Part shown: in pieces, positions 58,867 to 64,000 of the stretch
How positions within the stretch are numbered: the stretch's first letter is position 1
How the letters are laid out: each line of letters opens with the position of its first letter
Origin: Corynebacterium sp. Marseille-P4321
GTDB lineage: Bacteria; Actinomycetota; Actinomycetes; Mycobacteriales; Mycobacteriaceae
Assembly: GCF_903645305.1 (NCBI RefSeq)
Contig: NZ_CAHJXO010000003.1
Coordinates: forward strand, 434,001 to 498,000
Direction of reading: 5' to 3'
Length of the DNA stretch: 64,000 bases
Translations under genes and position numbers: made by a program
Notes under the pieces: model-generated
What the model was told of the DNA's origin: nothing
Database searches by the model: none
What the model saw: the letters and a program-made list of their open reading frames with translations, nothing else

Positions 58867-60528
58867 CTACTTATTCTCCTTTCCGCGGCGGATAAGCGGT
58901 TGCAAGTCCTCCGCGAGTCGCTCGCGCCAGTTCTTCGCCGTCTCGTTGTAGCCCCTATCGTGCGGGCGCATACCGCGGTGGGTGAAACTGACCTGCGTTT
59001 CGCCTTCCTCACCTTCCTCAATGTCGAAGATGAGCGAGGTGTCCTCCCACTCCGGGTCCTCCTTCAGGCGCTTGTCCTTGTCGCCGGGCTCGACGTGCCA
59101 CACCACGCGCTTGCCGTCGTCGGACTCTTCGACGCTGAGCTCCACGTACTGGTCGTCCGTCTCGTAGTGGAACTCGCCGCCCTGTTCGCGGGCCTCGCCC
59201 TCCACCGCGTCGCCGAGCCAGGAATCCGGCCGCGTGATCGCCTCGAAGACCTCCTCGCGCGTGGCGTCCACGGAAAACGACGCAGTGAAGTCGCGGATCG
59301 CCTGCGCGGTCGTGCCGTCGGAGAACACCCAGTCGCTCAGCGCGTGCTCCGGGTCGTAGATGGACACGTTCACCCCCTCGTCCCGGTAGTTCATCAGGCC
59401 TTCCTTGATCAGGTCGCGGCCTGGCTTGTTGAACGCGGTCACGCCCGAGACATCCAGGATGAGGTTGGGGCCATCGACGCGACGCTGCTGCAGCTCGCGC
59501 AGGATCTTCTCCGCGGCCGTGAAGTTGATCATGCCCTGCAACTCGACGATGTCGGCGTCTTCCTTGCGCTCGATGCTCTTCACACCCGGCGCGACGTAGA
59601 AGTTCGAGGACATCAGGTTCAAACCGAGGCCGCTGGACAACTCCTCAAAGATCTTCACGCCGCGCACCGAGTTGCCCTGCTTATCCAGGCGCGGGCTGAG
59701 CGACGCAATCCCCAGCTGGCCTGGCAGCGTACCGATCAAACCGCCGGCCACGCCGGACTTGGCGGGGATGCCCACCTCCACCATCCAGCGGCCGGAGGCA
59801 TCGTACATGCCCGCGGACACCATCACCGCCTGCGCAACACGCGCAGCCATGGGAGAGACCACCTTCTCCCCCGTCACCGGCTGCACGCCCGCATTCGCCA
59901 GCGTGGCCGCCATCTGCGCGAGGTCCTTCACCGTCACCTTCACCGCGCACTGGGCGGTGTAGGCCTCAACCGCATCGTGTGCCCCGTCGGTCACCGTTCC
60001 CACCTCGCGGAGCATGTGCGCAAAGGCCTGATTGCGGTCGCCGGTCTCAATCTCGGAGCCGTACACCTCATCGTCGAACGACAACTCGCGCCCCGCCAAG
60101 CGGGACAGATACTTACGGATCTCCTCCGCGCGCTGCTTCGGCGGCAAATCGGGCCCGCCGATAAGTTGACTCACCGTGATCGCGCCGGCGTTGATCAGCG
60201 GGTTCGCGGGGCGGCCGCGCTCGTCGAGGGACAGCGCGTTGAACGCCTCGCCCGAGGGCTCCACCCCGACGTGCTGGTGCACCTTCTCCGGCCCGTACAC
60301 GTCCAGCGCGAGGGCGTAGACGAACGGTTTGGAGATGGACTGGATGGAAAACTCATACTCGTCGTCGCCCACCGAGTACATGTGCCCATCGGCGGTGCAC
60401 AACGCCAACCCCAGCTTGTCGGGGTCCGCGTTTTTCAGCACGTCGATGTAATCGGCCACCTCACCGCCGTCCTTGTCGCGGACAGTGTCGAGGATCGTCT
60501 GCAGGTATTCAGTCACGGGCGAGAGCAT
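58867..60528 (-). CDS. glsA: Glutaminase A fused to STAS-like and SRPBCC (AHSA1-like) domains (553 aa)
   Basis: Residues 1-305 are a serine-dependent glutaminase: FSIQSISKPFVYAL with Ser64/Lys67, NALSLDERGRPANPLINAGAI, and GIPAKSGVAGG near residue 260. Residues about 325-415 look like a STAS domain (ADIVELQGMINFTAAEKIL, then LILDVSGVTAFNKPGRDLI). Residues about 425-540 resemble the START/SRPBCC fold of AHSA1-type proteins (FSVDATREEVFEAITRPDSWLGD, ending VSFTHRGMRPHDRGYNETAKNW). It converts glutamine to glutamate. ATG 60528 lies 7 nt after TACACT (60541-60536), so leaderless. GH13 follows directly. Confidence 0.87.
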   Translation of the reverse strand: MLSPVTEYLQTILDTVRDKDGGEVADYIDVLKNADPDKLGLALCTADGHMYSVGDDEYEFSIQSISKPFVYALALDVYGPEKVHQHVGVEPSGEAFNALSLDERGRPANPLINAGAITVSQLIGGPDLPPKQRAEEIRKYLSRLAGRELSFDDEVYGSEIETGDRNQAFAHMLREVGTVTDGAHDAVEAYTAQCAVKVTVKDLAQMAATLANAGVQPVTGEKVVSPMAARVAQAVMVSAGMYDASGRWMVEVGIPAKSGVAGGLIGTLPGQLGIASLSPRLDKQGNSVRGVKIFEELSSGLGLNLMSSNFYVAPGVKSIERKEDADIVELQGMINFTAAEKILRELQQRRVDGPNLILDVSGVTAFNKPGRDLIKEGLMNYRDEGVNVSIYDPEHALSDWVFSDGTTAQAIRDFTASFSVDATREEVFEAITRPDSWLGDAVEGEAREQGGEFHYETDDQYVELSVEESDDGKRVVWHVEPGDKDKRLKEDPEWEDTSLIFDIEEGEEGETQVSFTHRGMRPHDRGYNETAKNWRERLAEDLQPLIRRGKENK

Positions 60529-60559
60529 GGCCGCAAGTGTAGCGGCCGCGCCGACGCGA

Positions 60560-61243
60560 CTACCGGCGCTTGCTGATCAGTACGGAACACTCGCCCTGGC
60601 GGTGAAACGGCAACACCTGCACCTCGTGTCCCACGAGGCCGCCGGAGACCAACCCTTCATGCAGCGCACACACCACCGCAGACGGCCGCTTTCCCTCCTG
60701 GGTGATGAAGGGGCAGGCTTGCAGCGCAATCTCCGAGACCCGCGGGCCCGAGGACTCTCTGCGCAGCCAGGGATCGAAGCCCAAATCCACCAGCATTTCG
60801 ATGGCCTCCCGGGTCACGGCGGGCAAGTCATCGCCCTCCGGGAGCTCGAATAGCGATTCCGCCCGCTCGGCCCACTGCGAACCCAGCTCACGCGCCTTAT
60901 CCGTGTCGTCGTCCGTGAGCGTGCTGGTGAGCACCTCCACCAAAGCGATGAGCGCGGTGGCGGCGCGATCCGGGCGCGGGGCACGAGCCGTGTACACGTG
61001 CGACGGGCGCCCCCTACCCGGCGAAGCCGCCACGTGACGCGCCACCACGCCCAGCCCCATGAGCTCGTCTAAGTGCCCACGCACCGTATTCACGTGCATC
61101 CCCAGCAGCTCCGACAGCTCCGAAACCTGCATCCCCTCCGGCCTGGCCTGCAGCTCGCGGAACACCTCACGCTGCTTCGCGCTCAGCCGGGCGGCCTCAG
61201 TGACCAACTCGGCTGTGGGGCGCGGGGCGTTCACGCGCTTCAT
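60560..61243 (-). CDS. SufR-like winged-helix regulator with cysteine cluster (227 aa)
   Basis: The winged helix is RLSAKQREVFRELQ, then MQVSELSELLGMHVNTVRGHLDELMGLGVV (about residues 39-68) and GRGRPSHVYTA as the wing. The C-terminal third has cysteines in ACPFITQEG, VVCALHEGLV and GECSVLI, resembling the iron-sulfur ligands of SufR-type repressors, although the expected number and spacing are not fully met. It stands 31 bp upstream of the glutaminase gene on the same strand and may control it. ATG 61243 has GGAAAGG 7 nt upstream, and a promoter lies at 61305-61334. Confidence 0.78.
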   Translation of the reverse strand: MKRVNAPRPTAELVTEAARLSAKQREVFRELQARPEGMQVSELSELLGMHVNTVRGHLDELMGLGVVARHVAASPGRGRPSHVYTARAPRPDRAATALIALVEVLTSTLTDDDTDKARELGSQWAERAESLFELPEGDDLPAVTREAIEMLVDLGFDPWLRRESSGPRVSEIALQACPFITQEGKRPSAVVCALHEGLVSGGLVGHEVQVLPFHRQGECSVLISKRR

Positions 61244-61304
61244 GCTCCTGCCTTTCCAGCGTGAAAAGGGAAAATCGGACGGGGACAAGGTAAAGCTCCG
61301 CGCA

Positions 61305-61334
61305 ATTCTAAACCGCCCGCCGGCAGATTTTCAA
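61305..61334 (-). promoter_or_regulatory. Promoter of the SufR-like regulator gene
   Basis: On the minus strand TTGAAA (61334-61329), 18-nt spacer, TAGAAT (61310-61305). The leader to ATG 61243 would be about 55 nt and includes an AAAGG ribosome site. Confidence 0.6.
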
Positions 61335-61373
61335 TAATGCAGACAGGTTAGCGGGTGTGATCTCGGCTTGAGC

Positions 61374-61481
61374 GGGAGTTGTTTGAAACAACTTTGGGAA
61401 CAACTCGGGGCGGATTGACCGCAGAATCGATACATTTCCCCAGCTCACCATAGTTGTTTCGAGTTGTTTGGAGTTGTTTTA
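61374..61481. repeat. 108-bp perfect direct repeat, left copy
   Basis: Identical over its whole length to 63217-63324, in the same orientation, 1843 bp apart. It contains several AGTTGTTT units, three of them in tandem at about 10-bp spacing near the right end, and two AACAACT units in inverse orientation near the left end. The last three bases supply the TAA stop of the Schlafen-type gene on the minus strand. Confidence 0.95.
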
Positions 61482-63191
61482 TAGGCCGATCCAACGCACA
61501 CCGGGGCCGCGTGTCTTGCCCTTCGGATCGATCCGCGCGCGGCCGACATCCCGAAGGTGCGTGAGAATGCGCGTGACGTCGGTGCGCTCCACACCGAGTT
61601 CCTCTGCAACCTCGCGCGAAGACAGCGACTTCCCCTCCCGCAGCTGCGTCTCAATCCATTCTTGGACCGTCACGGTAGCCACCACACGGTCTTCGGGGAG
61701 TTGCATCGTCTTCCGTGCCGCTTGAGACAGGATCCACTCTGGTGCGTCTCTGAGCTGCTCCAAGAACCCTGCGTCTGCGTAGAAACCCAGGATGCCGCTC
61801 GCTTGATCGAACGAAACCTGCATCAGTTGGGCTGCGGTAGACGTGGTCAAAATTGGGTTATCCATCAGATGCCGCGCAATAAGCAGGCCGTTCACGCTAG
61901 CGAAGAGATCTCGGCCATAAACGTCGATGAGGTGCGAAAGCGCTACGACGAAGTCTCGATCCACGCGTCCGGAAGAGAGCGACACTTCCACGAAGTTTCG
62001 GGAAGCGGTGACACTCGGCGGGGTACGCCCCGTCGATAGCATCGATGCCCACATGCGGTCGAACCCCCGCGATGCTTCCTCCGCCAACCCCAACAGGCGT
62101 AAAGCCGCCATCAAAGTAGGGTTGCGCGGGATGGACTGTGTAGTGAGCAAATTATCAACCGTGACTCCGACCGGGAGGGCTCCAGGCGACCAGACCTTCA
62201 ACTCCGTGGGAGACTGATCTACGACGATCGAAGCTGCTGCATCCCAATCACGGTGAGCAGCCGCATTAGCGACAACCTCGTCCACCGCGCCATCTGGGAA
62301 AGCTGGAATGGCCACCTCCTGCCCACTGGGTAGTTGAATGTTGGCAACTTCCTTGCTGGCATTGCCCTGAATAAGAGGGGTAAGCCGCAAGAAGGATGTG
62401 ACCAGCGGCGCGGAGATTCGCGTAATCTCTGGCTCTCCGCCCGGCACCGTACGCAGTTGATGCTGCACCGTCACCCGGCCCTGCTGTGGGGGCATGAAAA
62501 GCACTTCACCTGCGAATGTGAGCGCCCCATCCGGAGTCAGGAGGGCAAGCTCAGTAAGTAACTCCTCGGTGGTGTTCGGAACTGGTGCGGTGTTACCCGA
62601 TATCGCGCGCCGATTGGCTAGGAGTTGACGGGCCTGATCAACCGCCACCGGATCAAGATCCGACATAGGCCGCCTGGAGGGGTGCGCCGAGAAATCCGGG
62701 TTCGCCCGTCGAAAGGCGATATCACGACGCAGCTCTTCTGTAAGGGGCACGCAACGGGTCCCCTCCCGCCGACTCGACTGGCCTTTCGGCCGGCTATAAA
62801 GCGCCAGCCCCCGGGGCACGCGCAGCACGACAAGGCGGGCCCCTTCCCAGCTCAGTTCGGTTGCCTCGACATTGATATTCGGTTGCGTGTTATCGAAGAT
62901 CTTCTTCTCGAACCACTCTTCTTGGCGGTCCGTACCACTGAACGCGCCGGGGCCTGCAACCTTGTCCGACACACCGACGACAATGAACGAAACGCCAGCT
63001 TCACCGTTAGACAAGCACACAGCCTCGTTTGCCAGAACTTCAGTGAGAAGCGCATCCGGGTTTCCACTCCGCTGATGCACTGCGGGATCTTCTTTGAACT
63101 CGAGCCTTTCGGATTCTTGGCTGTCGCCCGTCGCACCCGCCTGTATTGCTGCAAGGGCGGCGTAGATTAGCTCCATTTCCCGCTCACTCAT
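61479..63191 (-). CDS. Schlafen/AlbA_2-type ATP-binding protein with C-terminal winged helix (570 aa)
   Basis: The N-terminal AlbA_2 region is ESERLEFKEDPAV, then EAVCLSNGEAGVSFIVVGVSDK (about residues 20-80). The GHKL-type ATP site shows as VDEVVANAAAHRDW (N-box), KVWSPGALPVGVT and RNPTLMAALRLLG. A C-terminal helix-turn-helix is KSLSSREVAEELGVERTDVTRILTHLRDVG. This is the layout of COG2865-type regulators and of several defence-associated proteins. ATG 63191 lies 8 nt from TACGCT (63205-63200), a leaderless start inside the cassette. The gene is the only one between the two 108-bp repeats, and its stop codon comes from the left repeat. Confidence 0.85.
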   Translation of the reverse strand: MSEREMELIYAALAAIQAGATGDSQESERLEFKEDPAVHQRSGNPDALLTEVLANEAVCLSNGEAGVSFIVVGVSDKVAGPGAFSGTDRQEEWFEKKIFDNTQPNINVEATELSWEGARLVVLRVPRGLALYSRPKGQSSRREGTRCVPLTEELRRDIAFRRANPDFSAHPSRRPMSDLDPVAVDQARQLLANRRAISGNTAPVPNTTEELLTELALLTPDGALTFAGEVLFMPPQQGRVTVQHQLRTVPGGEPEITRISAPLVTSFLRLTPLIQGNASKEVANIQLPSGQEVAIPAFPDGAVDEVVANAAAHRDWDAAASIVVDQSPTELKVWSPGALPVGVTVDNLLTTQSIPRNPTLMAALRLLGLAEEASRGFDRMWASMLSTGRTPPSVTASRNFVEVSLSSGRVDRDFVVALSHLIDVYGRDLFASVNGLLIARHLMDNPILTTSTAAQLMQVSFDQASGILGFYADAGFLEQLRDAPEWILSQAARKTMQLPEDRVVATVTVQEWIETQLREGKSLSSREVAEELGVERTDVTRILTHLRDVGRARIDPKGKTRGPGVRWIGL

Positions 63192-63216
63192 GCCATCAGA
63201 GCGTAGCAAAGCCCCA

Positions 63217-63324
63217 GGGAGTTGTTTGAAACAACTTTGGGAACAACTCGGGGCGGATTGACCGCAGAATCGATACATTTCCCCAGCTCACCATAGTTGT
63301 TTCGAGTTGTTTGGAGTTGTTTTA
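63217..63324. repeat. 108-bp perfect direct repeat, right copy
   Basis: Same sequence and orientation as 61374-61481. On the minus strand it begins with the TAA that ends the MFS transporter gene, followed by AACAACTCCAAACAACTCG. It therefore separates the transporter from the Schlafen-type gene, which starts 26 bp further on. Confidence 0.95.
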
Positions 63325-64000
63325 GGCTGCCACCGTGCCGTGCGCGTCGCCGGACTTCGGGTTGCCGCGGAAACACCACGCAGTGGCGGCGGCGAGCACC
63401 GCGGCGATGGCCGCCAGCATCGTGAGCACATTGTCGTATCCCACGACGTACGCAGGCGCGGCGATCGGGGCCAACTGCGGGTCGTACATCGCCTCCAGGC
63501 CAACGGACTGCAGTTCCTTCGGCAGGCTGCGCACCATCCACATCGGCAGCAGCGACCCAGTTAACGCCACTGCCATGAGCGTGCCGAACTCGTAGGAGAC
63601 CTCCTCCACACCCGCGGCCATGCCGGAGCGGTGCATGGGCGCGGCTCCGAGGATGGCGATGGAAGACACGCTCATCACCGACCCACCCGACACGCCGACA
63701 AGCGCCAGCCCAAGAACCTCGAAGGGAAGACTGCCCACCGCGGCGCCGACGGCCAGCACACCGAGCCCAACCACGGCACCCGCGAAGCCGCCCGCCACTA
63801 AAGGCAAGAAGCCCACCTTGTGCAGATACGCCCCGCCCAGGGCGGACACGGGGAACGCGGCGGCGGCCATCGCGATGACGGTGGCGCCGGCGTGCAGGGG
63901 CGTGAAATCGTCGACAAGCTGCAGCTTCTGCGTTGTCATCAACTCCACCCCGGCGGCGAGAAACATGCTGCCCACTGCGGCGACGACGCCGCCGGTGAAC
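63322..64000 (-). CDS. MFS transporter, C-terminal part (gene continues beyond the window)
   Basis: An open frame of at least 225 codons reaches the window end (FTGGVVAAVGSMFLAAG... at the edge), so the start is outside. About six hydrophobic segments are seen, with AAAFPVSALGGAYLHKVGFLP and SGMAAGVEEVSYEFGTLMAVALTGSLLPM, which fits the second half of a DHA2/EmrB-type drug:proton antiporter. The stop TAA (63324-63322) is provided by the right 108-bp repeat, so the true C-terminus may have been changed when the repeat arrived. Confidence 0.8.
   Translation of the reverse strand, partial: FTGGVVAAVGSMFLAAGVELMTTQKLQLVDDFTPLHAGATVIAMAAAAFPVSALGGAYLHKVGFLPLVAGGFAGAVVGLGVLAVGAAVGSLPFEVLGLALVGVSGGSVMSVSSIAILGAAPMHRSGMAAGVEEVSYEFGTLMAVALTGSLLPMWMVRSLPKELQSVGLEAMYDPQLAPIAAPAYVVGYDNVLTMLAAIAAVLAAATAWCFRGNPKSGDAHGTVAA

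Noticed and set aside
58663..60576. Plus-strand frame of 637 codons opposite the glutaminase gene
   Set aside because: Antisense of a recognised enzyme; the product is rich in Arg, His and Val without domains.

Overview
The window looks like the chromosome of a Corynebacterium-type actinobacterium (Mycobacteriales with an arabinogalactan/mycolate wall). It is GC-rich and carries the conserved galactan/arabinan block in the order known from mycobacteria and corynebacteria: quinone oxidoreductase, class V aminotransferase, wzm, wzt, glfT1, gtrA, dprE1, dprE2, aftA and emb. Many genes start without a Shine-Dalgarno site but with a TANNNT -10 hexamer 6-9 nt before the start codon, which is the signature of leaderless actinobacterial transcripts.

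Layout. 1-758: the end of a decayed histidinol-phosphate-type aminotransferase and a small hypothetical gene. 855-11239 (minus): three paralogous secreted proteins built from SdrD_B-like repeats that share an unusual C-terminal membrane hairpin; one has lost its tail to a TGA codon. 11464-11548: tRNA-Ser(UGA). 11612-15382: oxidoreductase, DUF222/HNH protein and aminotransferase. 15501-28237: cell-wall block, with a DUF559-like gene inserted between wzt and glfT1. Wzm/Wzt export lipid-linked galactan, GlfT1 starts the galactan, DprE1/DprE2 make decaprenyl-phospho-arabinose, AftA primes the arabinan and Emb extends it. 28257-31777: secreted cutinase-like esterase, M13 metallopeptidase and a hypothetical gene. 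31761-41182: small metabolic and repair operons (serine hydrolase, VOC, S4; CapA; alkB-lysE-SDR), a second HNH protein, an amino-acid permease with a VanX-like dipeptidase, and ThpR. 41208-53166: HrpB helicase, a small protein with the hairpin anchor, a second permease, an AbrB-like membrane protein, a DUF885 peptidase, a ROK regulator with a lipoprotein, a CAP-like protein, GT87 and sirtuin. 53189-61243: DUF559-like protein, AMP nucleosidase, TetR, M20 peptidase, GH13, a glutaminase fusion and a SufR-like regulator. 61374-63324: a one-gene cassette bounded by perfect 108-bp direct repeats. 63322-64000: the end of an MFS transporter.

The strongest unexplained signal is a short sequence, CGTCGATAAGC. 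It occurs 18 times exactly, and 31 times if the seventh base may vary, on both strands, in different reading frames and between genes. Other signals worth a look are divergent leaderless genes whose -10 boxes share bases across a 22-30 bp gap, -10 boxes built on the previous gene's stop codon, the repeat-bounded Schlafen-type cassette, and the Cys-TM-TM-Cys hairpin shared by four secreted proteins.
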